From Amycolatopsis sp. 195334CR (lineage in GTDB: Bacteria > Actinomycetota > Actinomycetes > Mycobacteriales > Pseudonocardiaceae): a stretch of DNA of 64,000 nt. Shown piece by piece: positions 34,560 to 43,152 of this stretch. A program made the translations under genes and the position numbers. Numbering within the stretch: position 1 is the stretch's first letter; each line of letters opens with the position of its first letter. The notes beneath the pieces are model-generated. The model had not been told where the DNA came from, did not search any database, and worked only from the letters and a program-made list of their open reading frames with translations. Where the stretch lies: positions 124,001 through 188,000 of the forward strand of contig NZ_JAFJMJ010000001.1 in assembly GCF_017309385.1 (NCBI RefSeq), given 5' to 3'.

Positions 34560-35123
34560 ATGCCCCAGTCGCCGGGGTCTCCCCCGAGCCAGCCGGCCGT
34601 GGTCGCCCCGCCCCGTGAGCCGGGCGGACGGCTGCACCGGACCGGGTACGTCATTCTCGCCGCCAGCGGCCTCGCGCTCGCCACCGCGTTCGGCGCGGTC
34701 GCGCAGTTCTCCAGCCCCAGCTCCGCCGACGACGCGCCGCCCGCGCTGCAGGCGAACCCCGGCGGCGGCCCCGGCGCGCTGGTGCCCGGCCAGCCGCAGC
34801 CCGGCCCGGTGATGGTCAGCGGTGTGCCGGTTCCGGGAACCTCGCCGAGCGCGGCGCCGACCACCATCGTGACCACCGGTCCCGACGGCGTGCCGACCAC
34901 CACGGTGGTCACCCCGCCGCCCGCGCCCCCGGCGCCCGGCAACCCGCCCGGACCCGGTGACCCGCCGCAGCCGCCGAGCACGCCCACCGGCAAGCCGACG
35001 ACCATTCCGCCGACCACGTCGAAGCCGACCGATCCGCCGACGTCCGATCCGTCGCCGACGGACCCGCCGAGCAGCAGCCCCCAGCCGCCGGACTCGGGCG
35101 ACCCGGGCAGCACCACGCCGTAG
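34560..35123 (+). CDS. Pro/Thr-rich single-pass membrane protein, unknown function
   Basis: A 187-residue protein with a short Pro-rich cytoplasmic N-terminus, one transmembrane helix (about residues 32-56, [19 protein letters not shown]) and an outside tail of about 130 residues composed almost wholly of Pro, Thr, Gly and Ser. Such tails often cross the cell wall. The ATG at 34560 has an AAGGAGA site. No catalytic domain is visible. The gene is divergent from acyP and ends just before palindromic repeat copy 3. Confidence 0.6.
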   Translation: MPQSPGSPPSQPAVVAPPREPGGRLHRTGYVILAASGLALATAFGAVAQFSSPSSADDAPPALQANPGGGPGALVPGQPQPGPVMVSGVPVPGTSPSAAPTTIVTTGPDGVPTTTVVTPPPAPPAPGNPPGPGDPPQPPSTPTGKPTTIPPTTSKPTDPPTSDPSPTDPPSSSPQPPDSGDPGSTTP

Positions 35124-35133
35124 CTCTCGTGCA

Positions 35134-35195
35134 GTGAATGTGGGGCGGTTTCAACTGGCTTTCACTGCGCCAGACGCTGTGAAAGCCACATTCAC
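35134..35195. repeat. Palindromic repeat copy 3 with 15-nt insertion
   Basis: The right arm (35179-35195) and the 13-nt loop (35166-35178) match copy 2 in inverted orientation. The left arm is split: bases 35134-35143 and 35159-35165 together make the 17-bp arm, with 15 extra bases (35144-35158) between them. The insertion ends in GG, which repeats the preceding GG. The element lies between the convergent Pro-rich membrane gene and kdpE. Confidence 0.8.
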
Positions 35196-35231
35196 TGCAC
35201 TCGGGGTCGCGGCCGGTGTCCCGAAGGGGGC

Positions 35232-35915
35232 TCAGGCTTCGAAGCGGTAGCCCATGCCCGGTTCGGTCAGCAGGTGCCGCGGCCGCGAAGGCTCCGGCTC
35301 CAGCTTCCGCCGCAGCTGCGCCAGGTACACCCGCAGGTAGTGCGACTCCGTGTCGTACGACGGGCCCCAGACCTCGTGCAGCAGCTGCTTCTGCGCCACC
35401 AGGCGCCCCCGGTTGCGCACCAGCAGCTCCAGCACCCCCCATTCCGTCTTCGTCAGGTGCACCTCGGCACCGTCCCGCAGGACCTTCTTCGCGGCCAGGT
35501 CGATGGTGAACGCGTCCGTCTCCACCACCGCGCTGCCGTCCTCGGCGCCGGTCACCGCGGACCGGCGCACCGCCGCGCGCAACCGCGCCAGCAGCTCGTC
35601 CATGCCGAACGGCTTGGTCACGTAGTCGTCCGCGCCCGCGTCCAGCGCCGCCACCTTGTCCGCCGAATCGCCCCGCGCGGACAGCACGATGATCGGCACC
35701 GTGGTCCACCCGCGCAGCCCGGCGATCACCTCGTTGCCGTCCATGTCCGGCAATCCGAGGTCGAGCACCACCACGTCCGGCTTGGTCTCGGCGACCGCGC
35801 GCAGCGCGGCGGAACCGTCGTGCGCGGTGATCACCTTGTACCCCCGCGCGGACAGGTTGATCCGCAGCGCCCGCACGATCTGCGGCTCGTCGTCCACCAC
35901 CAGCACCGTGCTCAT
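35232..35915 (-). CDS. kdpE: KDP operon response regulator KdpE
   Basis: A 227-residue OmpR-type regulator. The receiver domain has the acidic pair DD (residues 8-9), phosphoacceptor Asp52 in VVVLDLGLPDMDG and the TKPFG lysine. The C-terminal winged helix contains LTKTEWGVLELLVRNRGRLV and SHYLRVYLAQLRRKLE. The ATG overlaps the kdpD stop (ATGA). It activates kdpFABC under potassium limitation in characterised systems. Confidence 0.95.
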   Translation of the reverse strand: MSTVLVVDDEPQIVRALRINLSARGYKVITAHDGSAALRAVAETKPDVVVLDLGLPDMDGNEVIAGLRGWTTVPIIVLSARGDSADKVAALDAGADDYVTKPFGMDELLARLRAAVRRSAVTGAEDGSAVVETDAFTIDLAAKKVLRDGAEVHLTKTEWGVLELLVRNRGRLVAQKQLLHEVWGPSYDTESHYLRVYLAQLRRKLEPEPSRPRHLLTEPGMGYRFEA

Positions 35916-38425
35916 GCTTCTCCATTCCACTTCGGCAGCGAGACGACCACGGTCAGCCCGCCGCCGGGGGTGTCCTCCGCCCTGATCGTGCCGCCCATCG
36001 CCTCGGTGAAGCCCTTCGCCACGGACAGGCCGAGCCCGACCCCCGGCGCGGCGTTGCGGTCACCGAGCCGCTGGAACGGCGCGAACGCCGACTCCGCGGC
36101 CCCCTTCTTCAACCCCCGCCCGTGATCCACGATGCGGAGCTCCACATAGGACGCGTGCGCGCTGGCCCGTACCGACACCGGCGCCGAACCGTGCCGCAGC
36201 GCGTTGTCCACCACGTTCGCCACCACCCGCTCCAGCAGGCCGGGATCGGCCGTCACCCACGGCACGTCGTCGGCCACCTCGGCGCGCACCGCCGCCGAGC
36301 CATCCACATTGGACAAAGCGAGCGCGACCACCTCGTCGTAGCCGACCGCGCGCAGGTGCGGGCGCACCGCGCCGGTGGCCAGCCGCGAGGAGTCGAGCAG
36401 GTTGTCCACCAGCCCGGCCAGCCGGTCGGCGGACAGCTCGATCGCCTCCAGCAGTTCCCCGGTGTCCTCTTCGGACAGCTGGATGTCGTCGGCGCGCAGG
36501 CTGCCCACCGCGGCCTTGATCGAGGTCAGCGGGGTGCGCAGGTCGTGCCCGACGGCGGACAGCAGCGCGGTCCGCAGTTCGGTGGCCTCGGCCTTGCGCT
36601 GCGCCTCGTCCGCGGTGGCCGCCATGCGCTGCTGGCGCAGGGCGAGCAGCGCCTGCCCGGCCGCCGCCTCCAGCACGCCGCGATCGGCCGCGGGCAGCGC
36701 CCGCCCGCGCAGCACCAGGTGCACGTCGCCGGTCACCGGGATGTCCACGTCCGCGTCGTCCGGTTTGGTGCACGGGTCGAGCCCGGTCTGCGCCACCCGT
36801 CGCCAGGACCCGGACTTCTTCTCCACCAGCGCCACCGAGGTGAGCCCGAAGTTCTCCCGCACCTTCTCCAGCAGCCGGTCGACCGGCTGGGCGTGCGTGA
36901 GCACCGTGCGCGCGTAGGACGCCAGCAGCGCGGCCTCGGTGCGCGCCCGCGCGGCCTGCGCGGCCCGTCTGGCCGCCGCGTCCACCACCGCGGCCACCAG
37001 TATCGCCACCACGATCATCGCCACCAGCGTGATCACGTTCCGCGGTTCCTGCACGGTCAGCTGGTACCGCGGTTCGGTGAAGAAGAAGTTCAGCAGCCCA
37101 CCGGAGAACGCCGCCGCCACCAGTGCCGGCCCGAGCCCGCCGACGAGCGCGACCACCACGGTGGCCAGCACGTACCCGACCACGTCGGTGGAGAAGTCGA
37201 CCTGCTCGCGCAGCAGCAACCCGAGCGCGGTGGCCACCCCCGGCGCGACCACCGACAGCACCCAGCCCCACAGCCGCCGAGACGGCGTCAGCGGGCTGCG
37301 GCTCAGCGTCGCCCGCAGCCGCCCGCCCGCCTCGTCGTGGGTGACCATGTGCACGTCGATCGGCCCGGAGCGCTGCACCACGGTGGCGCCGATGCCCTCG
37401 TCGAACAGCCGCGCCACCCGCGACCGCCGCGAGGTGCCGATCACCAGCTGCGTCGCGTTCACCCCGCGCGCGAAGTCGAGCAGCGCGCTGGGCACGTCGT
37501 CGCCGACGACGGTGTGGAAGGTGGCGCCGAGTTCGTCGGCGAGCTTGCGGTACCGCCCGACGGCGGTCGGCCCGAGCCCGGTGAGCCCGTCACCGCGCAG
37601 GATGTGCAGCACCAGCAACTCGGCACCGGCGCGGTTGGCGATCCGGCTGCCCCGCCGGATCAGCGTCTCGCTCTCCGGCCCGCCGGTGATCGAGACGACC
37701 ACGCGTTCCCTGGTCTCCCAGGTGTCGGTGATCTTCTGCTCGGCGCGGTACCGCTGCAGCGCGACGTCGACCTGGTCGGCCACCCACAGCAGGGCCAGCT
37801 CCCGCAACGCGGTGAGGTTGCCCGGCCGGAAGTAGTTGCCCAGCGCGGCGTCGATGCGGTCGGCCGGGTAGACGTTGCCGTGCGCCAGGCGCCGCCGCAG
37901 CGCCTCCGGCGTGATGTCCACCAGCTCCAGCTGCTCGGCGCGGCGCACCACCTCGTCCGGCACGGTCTCGTACTGGGTGGCACCGGTGATGCGCTGCACC
38001 ACGTCGTTGAGGCTCTGCAGGTGCTGGACGTTGACCGTGGACAGCACGTCGATCCCGGCGTCGAGCAGCTCGTCGACGTCCTGCCACCGCTTCTCGTTGC
38101 GCGAACCGGGCACGTTGGTGTGCGCCAGCTCGTCGACCACGGCGACCTCGGGCTTGCGGGCCAGCAGGCCGTCGACGTCCATCTCGGTGAACTCGCGCCC
38201 GCGGTGCTCGCTGGCCCGCCGCGGGACCACCTCCAGGCCGTCGAGCAGTTCCGCGGTCTTCCTGCGGCCGTGCGTCTCGACCAGCCCGATCACCACGTCC
38301 GTGCCCCGCTCCAGCCGCCGCCGCGCCTCCCCGAGCATGGCGAAGGTCTTGCCGACGCCCGGGGCCGCGCCGAGGTAGATGCGCAGCTCACCTCGGCGCG
38401 GCGGGGTTTCGGTTTCCGGCTCCAC
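35912..38425 (-). CDS. kdpD: Sensor histidine kinase KdpD
   Basis: An 837-residue potassium/turgor sensor kinase. The N-terminal KdpD domain has a Walker A-like GAAPGVGKTFAML (residues 19-31) and VVDELAHTNVPGSRNEKRWQDV. A universal-stress-like domain follows (near 250-370), then a block of four transmembrane helices (DUF4118, near 400-500), a GAF-like region and the kinase core with phosphoacceptor His627 in GHDLRTPLTSIK and ATP-site GVGLGLSVAKGF. GTG start. It lies 26 bp after kdpC and is coupled to kdpE. Confidence 0.95.
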   Translation of the reverse strand: MEPETETPPRRGELRIYLGAAPGVGKTFAMLGEARRRLERGTDVVIGLVETHGRRKTAELLDGLEVVPRRASEHRGREFTEMDVDGLLARKPEVAVVDELAHTNVPGSRNEKRWQDVDELLDAGIDVLSTVNVQHLQSLNDVVQRITGATQYETVPDEVVRRAEQLELVDITPEALRRRLAHGNVYPADRIDAALGNYFRPGNLTALRELALLWVADQVDVALQRYRAEQKITDTWETRERVVVSITGGPESETLIRRGSRIANRAGAELLVLHILRGDGLTGLGPTAVGRYRKLADELGATFHTVVGDDVPSALLDFARGVNATQLVIGTSRRSRVARLFDEGIGATVVQRSGPIDVHMVTHDEAGGRLRATLSRSPLTPSRRLWGWVLSVVAPGVATALGLLLREQVDFSTDVVGYVLATVVVALVGGLGPALVAAAFSGGLLNFFFTEPRYQLTVQEPRNVITLVAMIVVAILVAAVVDAAARRAAQAARARTEAALLASYARTVLTHAQPVDRLLEKVRENFGLTSVALVEKKSGSWRRVAQTGLDPCTKPDDADVDIPVTGDVHLVLRGRALPAADRGVLEAAAGQALLALRQQRMAATADEAQRKAEATELRTALLSAVGHDLRTPLTSIKAAVGSLRADDIQLSEEDTGELLEAIELSADRLAGLVDNLLDSSRLATGAVRPHLRAVGYDEVVALALSNVDGSAAVRAEVADDVPWVTADPGLLERVVANVVDNALRHGSAPVSVRASAHASYVELRIVDHGRGLKKGAAESAFAPFQRLGDRNAAPGVGLGLSVAKGFTEAMGGTIRAEDTPGGGLTVVVSLPKWNGEA

Positions 38426-38451
38426 GCGACCAGTCTGCGCCCGCGTCCACC

Positions 38452-39036
38452 TCACCGGCCCGTGACTTGCTGCACGGCGAGGTTGAGTTGCAGCACATTC
38501 ACCCCCGGGATCACCCCGCTGGTGTGCTCGCGGACCAGTTCGGCCACCCGATCGGGGGCCACCCCGGTGTGGCGGGCCACGCGCGGGACCTGCAGCTCGG
38601 CGTAGGCCACGCTGATCGACGGGTCCAGGCCGGACGCCGAGGCGGTGACCGCGTCGGGCGGCACCCGCGACGGATCCACGCCCTCCCGGGCGGCGATCGC
38701 CGACCGGCGCTCGGCGACCTCGGTGACCAGGTCCTCGTTGAACCCGGACTTGTTGGACCCGCCCGAGGTCGACGCGTCGGCGGCGGCCGAGGGCCGGGTG
38801 TGGAACCACGGGTCGGCCGCCGGATCGGCGGCCACCGGGTCCACCCCGATCAGCGCCGAGCCGACCGCCTGGCCGTCCTTCGTGACCACCGAGCCCTCGG
38901 CGTTGGCCTGCAGCCCGGGGATGCGGGAGACCGCCCACACCCCGAGCGGGTAGGCCACGCCGAGCAGCACGGTCATCACCAGCAGCACGCGCAGTCCCGC
39001 GGCCGCCTGGTTGAACAGGTTCTTCACGTTCCTCAC
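38452..39036 (-). CDS. kdpC: Potassium-transporting ATPase KdpC subunit
   Basis: A 194-residue single-span subunit that bridges KdpA and KdpB and increases ATP affinity. The N-terminal helix is [23 protein letters not shown]; the exported domain has [18 protein letters not shown] and the conserved [20 protein letters not shown] motif. The GTG start overlaps the kdpB stop (GTGA). Length is typical. Confidence 0.95.
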   Translation of the reverse strand: MRNVKNLFNQAAAGLRVLLVMTVLLGVAYPLGVWAVSRIPGLQANAEGSVVTKDGQAVGSALIGVDPVAADPAADPWFHTRPSAAADASTSGGSNKSGFNEDLVTEVAERRSAIAAREGVDPSRVPPDAVTASASGLDPSISVAYAELQVPRVARHTGVAPDRVAELVREHTSGVIPGVNVLQLNLAVQQVTGR

Positions 39037-41048
39037 CCGATCCCGGGAATCAGTCGGACAAGCTGGTCGATCAGCCAGATCCCGGCGAACGGGGTGAGCA
39101 CCCCGCCGACGCCGTAGACCAGCAGGTTGCGCCGCAGCAGCGCGGCCGCGCTGGACGGCCGGTACCGCACCCCGCGCAGGGCCAGCGGGATCAGCGCCAC
39201 GATCACCAGCGCGTTGAAGATCACCGCGGACAGGATCGCCGAGGCCGGGGTGGCCAGCCCCATCACGTTCAGCCCGCCGAGCTGCGGGTAGATCGCCAGG
39301 AACATGGCGGGCAGGATGGCGAAGTACTTCGCCAGGTCGTTCGCCACGCTGAAGGTGGTCAGCGCGCCCCTGGTGATCAGCAGCTGCTTGCCGATGCCGA
39401 CGATCTCGATCAGCTTGGTCGGGTCGGAGTCGAGGTCGACCATGTTGCCGGCCTCCTTGGCGGCCGACGTGCCGGTGTTCATCGCCACCCCGACGTCCGA
39501 GGCGGCCAGCGCGGGCGCGTCGTTGGTGCCGTCACCGGTCATCGCGACCAGCCGCCCGCCCTCCTGCTCGCGGTGGATCAGCGCCATCTTGTCCTCGGGC
39601 TTGGCCTCGGCGAGGTAGTCGTCGACCCCGGCGTCCTCGGCGATGGCCTTGGCGGTGAGCGGGTTGTCCCCGGTGATCATCACCGTCCGGATGCCCATCG
39701 AGCGCAGTTCGGCGAACCGCTCCCGCATCCCCGGCTTGACCACGTCGGACAGCCGGATCACGCCACGCACCACGGCCTTCTCGCCGGCGACGCGTTCGGC
39801 GACGACCAGCGGCGTGCCGCCCTGCTGGCTGACCTCGTCGACGATCCGCTCGGTCTTGTCCGGCATCTCGCCACCGCGTTCGCGCACCCACGCCCGCACC
39901 GCGCCCGCCGCGCCCTTGCGGATCTCGCGGTCACCGAGGTTCAGCCCGCTCATCCGCGTCTGCGCGGTGAACGGCACGAACTCGGCGAGCCGTTCTTCCT
40001 CGGTGGGTTCGGTGTCCCCGGTCAGCTCCACGATGCTGCGGCCTTCCGGGGTGCCGTCGGCGAGGCTGGACAGCCTGGCCACCGCGGCCAGCTCGTCCAC
40101 TGTGGACTCACCGACCGGGATCAGCTCGGTGGCCTTGCGGTTGCCGAAGGTGATCGTGCCGGTCTTGTCCAGCAGCAGGGTGGACACGTCCCCGGCCGCC
40201 TCGACCGCGCGCCCGGAGGTGGCCAGCACGTTGCGCTGCACCAGGCGGTCCATCCCGGCGATGCCGATGGCGGACAGCAGCGCGCCGATGGTGGTCGGGA
40301 TCAGGCAGACCAGCAGCGCGGTCAGCACCACCACCGACTGCTCGCTGCCCGAGTACGCCGCCATCGGCTGCAGCGCGACCACCGCGAGCAGGAAGATGAT
40401 GGTCAGCGTGGACAGCAGGATGGTCAGCGCGATCTCGTTCGGCGTCTTCTGCCGCGAAGCGCCCTCCACCAAGGCGATCATGCGGTCCACAAAGGACTCG
40501 CCGGGTTTGGTGGTGATCTTCACGACGATCCGGTCCGAGAGCACGGTGGTGCCACCGGTGACCGCCGAGCGGTCGCCGCCCGACTCCCGGATCACCGGGG
40601 CCGACTCCCCGGTGATGGCGGATTCGTCGACCGTGGCGATGCCCTCGACCACGTCGCCGTCGCCCGGGATCGTCTCCCCGGCCTCGACCACCACCAGGTG
40701 GCCGATCCGCAGTTCGGCGCCAGGGCACTCCTCCTCGGAACCGTCCGCGGTCAGCCGCCGCGCCACGGTCTCCTTCTTGGTGCGCCGCAGCGATTCCGCC
40801 TGCGCCTTGCCGCGGCCCTCGGCCACCGCTTCGGCCAGGTTCGCGAACAACACGGTGAACCACAACCACACCGCGATCAGCACGGTGAACACGCTCGGCT
40901 CGGCCACGGCGAACACGGTGACCAGCACCGAACCCGCCCAGACCACGAACATCACCGGGTTCCGCAGCTGGTGGCGCGGGTGCAGCTTGCGCAGCGCGTC
41001 GGGCAGCGAAGCCAGCAGTTGCCGCGGGGCGAACACGTTCTTGCTCAT
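39033..41048 (-). CDS. kdpB: Potassium-transporting ATPase ATP-binding subunit KdpB
   Basis: A 671-residue P-type ATPase. The phosphorylated aspartate is Asp294 in [13 protein letters not shown]; the actuator motif is [15 protein letters not shown] (residues 141-155), and the hinge is [39 protein letters not shown] and the [14 protein letters not shown] helix are characteristic of KdpB. It is coupled by ATGA overlap to kdpA and by GTGA to kdpC. Confidence 0.97.
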   Translation of the reverse strand: MSKNVFAPRQLLASLPDALRKLHPRHQLRNPVMFVVWAGSVLVTVFAVAEPSVFTVLIAVWLWFTVLFANLAEAVAEGRGKAQAESLRRTKKETVARRLTADGSEEECPGAELRIGHLVVVEAGETIPGDGDVVEGIATVDESAITGESAPVIRESGGDRSAVTGGTTVLSDRIVVKITTKPGESFVDRMIALVEGASRQKTPNEIALTILLSTLTIIFLLAVVALQPMAAYSGSEQSVVVLTALLVCLIPTTIGALLSAIGIAGMDRLVQRNVLATSGRAVEAAGDVSTLLLDKTGTITFGNRKATELIPVGESTVDELAAVARLSSLADGTPEGRSIVELTGDTEPTEEERLAEFVPFTAQTRMSGLNLGDREIRKGAAGAVRAWVRERGGEMPDKTERIVDEVSQQGGTPLVVAERVAGEKAVVRGVIRLSDVVKPGMRERFAELRSMGIRTVMITGDNPLTAKAIAEDAGVDDYLAEAKPEDKMALIHREQEGGRLVAMTGDGTNDAPALAASDVGVAMNTGTSAAKEAGNMVDLDSDPTKLIEIVGIGKQLLITRGALTTFSVANDLAKYFAILPAMFLAIYPQLGGLNVMGLATPASAILSAVIFNALVIVALIPLALRGVRYRPSSAAALLRRNLLVYGVGGVLTPFAGIWLIDQLVRLIPGIG

Positions 41049-42706
41049 GCGAGTGCCTCCGCGATGGGGCCGAGTGCCAGTGCCGGGACGAAGGTCAGCG
41101 CCGCGACCAGCACCACCGTGCCGGTGAGCAGCGAACCGAACAGCGGACCGGTGGTGGGCAGCGTGCCCGCGGTCACCGGGACCTTCTGCTGCGCGGCGAG
41201 CGAACCCGCCAGGCACAGCACCGCGATGATCGGGAGGAACCGGCCGAGCAGCATCGCCACGCCGAGCGAGGACTGGAACCAGTCGCTGGTCACGGTCAGC
41301 CCGCCGAACGCGCTGCCGTTGTTGTTGCCGGTGGAGGCGTAGGCGTAGAGGACCTCCGACAGCCCGTGCGGGCCGCTGTTGGTCATCGCGCTCGTGGTGT
41401 CCGGCAGCATCAGCGCCGCGCCGGTGCCGAGCAGCACCACGGCGGGCATGGCCAGCATCGCCACCGCCGCGCAGGTGACCTCGCGCCGGCCGAGCTTCTT
41501 GCCGAGGAACTCCGGCGTGCGCCCGACCATCAGCCCGGCCAGGAACATGGCGATGATCGCCAGCACCAGGATGCCGTAGAGCCCGGTGCCCACCCCACCC
41601 GGCGAAACCTCGCCGAAGAGCATGTGCAGCAACGGGACCCCGCCGCCGAGGCCGGTGAAGCTGTCGTGCAGCGAGTTGACCGCGCCGGTGGAGGTGCCGG
41701 TGGTGCTGGTGGCGAACAACGCGGACAGGCTGAGCCCGAACCGCTGTTCCTTGCCCTCCATCGCGGCCCCGGCCAGCAGCGCGGCCGGGCCGTTCGGGTG
41801 GTTCTCGCCGAGCCACGACACGGTCAGCATCGCGGCCCACAGCGCGCCCATCACCGACAGCAGCACGTACCCCTGCTTGTGGCTGCCGACCAGCTTGCCG
41901 AACGCGCGCGGCATGGCCACCGGGATGACCAGCAGCAGGAACACCTCGACCAGGTTGGACCAGGAGTTCGGGTTCTCGAACGGGTGCGCCGAGTTGGCGT
42001 TGAAGATGCCCCCGCCGTTGGTGCCCAGTTCCTTGATCGCCTCCTGGCTGGCGGCCGGCGCCAGCGAGAGCGTGGACGAGGTGCCGTCGGGCCCGGTCAC
42101 CGCGACCCCCGCGGACAGGCTCTGCACCACCCCGAGCGCGACCAGCACGATGGCGAAGACGAAGGCCATCGGCAGCAGGATCCGCACGGTGCCGCGGGTC
42201 AGGTCCACCCAGAAGTTGCCGAGCCGGTCGGTCTTCGCCCGCACGAACCCGCGGGTCAGCGCGACCGCGACGGCCATGCCGACCGCACCGGACAGGAAGT
42301 TCTGCACGGTGAGCCCGAACATCTGGACCCCGTGCCCCAGCACCGTCTCCGGCACGTAGGACTGCCAGTTGGTGTTGGTGACGAAGCTGACCGCGGTGTT
42401 GAACGCGGTGCCCGGGTCGACCGAGCCGCGCCCGAGGTCCCACGGCAGCAGCGGCTGCAACCGCTGGAGCAGGTACAGGAACAGCACCGACACCAGCGAG
42501 AACGCCAGCACGCCGAGTGCGTAGGTGCCCCACCGCTGCGAGGAACCGGGGTTCACCCGGAACAGCCGGTAGAGCAGGAGTTCGCCCTTGAGGTGCTTCT
42601 CGGTGGAATACACCTTGGCGATGTAGTCGCCCAGCGGCTTGTAGGCCACCGCCAGCGCGACCAGGAGCAGGCCGGTCTGCAGCAGACCGGCCGTGGTGTC
42701 GGACAT
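41045..42706 (-). CDS. kdpA: Potassium-transporting ATPase potassium-binding subunit KdpA
   Basis: A 553-residue multi-pass channel-like subunit. Selectivity-loop motifs are [14 protein letters not shown] (near residue 108), [21 protein letters not shown] (near 228), [13 protein letters not shown] and [14 protein letters not shown] (near 470), matching the four pore loops. The ATG shares one base with the kdpF stop (TGATG). Confidence 0.97.
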   Translation of the reverse strand: MSDTTAGLLQTGLLLVALAVAYKPLGDYIAKVYSTEKHLKGELLLYRLFRVNPGSSQRWGTYALGVLAFSLVSVLFLYLLQRLQPLLPWDLGRGSVDPGTAFNTAVSFVTNTNWQSYVPETVLGHGVQMFGLTVQNFLSGAVGMAVAVALTRGFVRAKTDRLGNFWVDLTRGTVRILLPMAFVFAIVLVALGVVQSLSAGVAVTGPDGTSSTLSLAPAASQEAIKELGTNGGGIFNANSAHPFENPNSWSNLVEVFLLLVIPVAMPRAFGKLVGSHKQGYVLLSVMGALWAAMLTVSWLGENHPNGPAALLAGAAMEGKEQRFGLSLSALFATSTTGTSTGAVNSLHDSFTGLGGGVPLLHMLFGEVSPGGVGTGLYGILVLAIIAMFLAGLMVGRTPEFLGKKLGRREVTCAAVAMLAMPAVVLLGTGAALMLPDTTSAMTNSGPHGLSEVLYAYASTGNNNGSAFGGLTVTSDWFQSSLGVAMLLGRFLPIIAVLCLAGSLAAQQKVPVTAGTLPTTGPLFGSLLTGTVVLVAALTFVPALALGPIAEALA

Positions 42707-42807
42707 CAGAATTTCTCCGGCCTGAGCAACGCGACGAACAGGTAGACGAGCAGCCCCAGCGCCAGCACCCCGCCGACGGCGTTGGCCACGACCCCCGCGC
42801 CGCTCAC
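42706..42807 (-). CDS. kdpF: KdpF small membrane subunit
   Basis: A 33-residue hydrophobic peptide of the KdpF type: [21 protein letters not shown] then the conserved LLRPEKF end. KdpF stabilises the KdpABC complex in the membrane lipid phase. The GTG at 42807 has a GGAAAAG site and overlaps the stop of an upstream small ORF (GTGA). Confidence 0.88.
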   Translation of the reverse strand: MSGAGVVANAVGGVLALGLLVYLFVALLRPEKF

Positions 42808-42887
42808 AGCTTTTCCAGCCCGCGCAGGGTGAGCGCGAGCGCCACGAAAACGCCGATCAGCAGCACGGCGTAGAGCAAGTCGGCCAA
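42804..42887 (-). CDS. Small membrane ORF upstream of kdpF
   Basis: A 27-residue ORF (TTG start at 42887, after a GGAGAGG site six bases away; an ATG at 42902 would give 32 residues). It is a single hydrophobic helix, DLLYAVLLIGVFVALALTL, followed by RGLEKL. Its stop overlaps the kdpF GTG, so the two would be translationally coupled. I recall similar unannotated peptides before kdpF in other actinomycetes, but cannot verify that here. A second membrane micro-subunit of the Kdp complex or a leader peptide are both possible. Confidence 0.6.
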   Translation of the reverse strand: MADLLYAVLLIGVFVALALTLRGLEKL

Positions 42888-42907
42888 TTCGCACCTCTCC
42901 ATCTCGA

Positions 42908-42952
42908 GATCACCCGTTTCGGTGATCGATGCGACGATGCGCCGATCACCGA
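42908..42952 (-). promoter_or_regulatory. kdp leader with mutually exclusive hairpins
   Basis: Three related segments occur in the kdp 5' region: 42943-42952 and 42919-42928 form a perfect 10-bp inverted repeat with a 14-nt spacer, while 42921-42927 can instead pair with 42908-42914 (7 bp, six-base loop). Because the middle segment is shared, the two hairpins exclude each other. The second hairpin lies directly before the ribosome site of the small ORF. This could be a leader switch or a set of three half-sites for KdpE. Confidence 0.5.
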
Positions 42953-43094
42953 CCGCGACCGAGTCCGCCTAACGGGTCCTTGACGCCGTTTTCCTGGCCA
43001 TTTACGGCTTTTTGACGCGCGGTGAGACCGGCCACAACCGCGGTGACGCTTCGGGCGGAGCAGGCATACCGGGCAGACATTTCCGCGAACCCGC

Positions 43095-43110
43095 GTTACA
43101 ACGGTGTTAC
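43095..43110 (+). promoter_or_regulatory. GTTAC direct repeats upstream of asnB
   Basis: GTTAC-n6-GTTAC with 11-bp phasing lies 43-58 bp before the asnB start. The phasing and sequence resemble the a-sites of GlnR boxes (gTnAC), though the intervening GaAAC sites are not evident. A nitrogen-responsive asparagine synthetase would make sense. Weak evidence. Confidence 0.3.
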
Positions 43111-43152
43111 GAATATTTCGCATAGCTAAGTAATCCTGCGGAGGTGGCTCTC

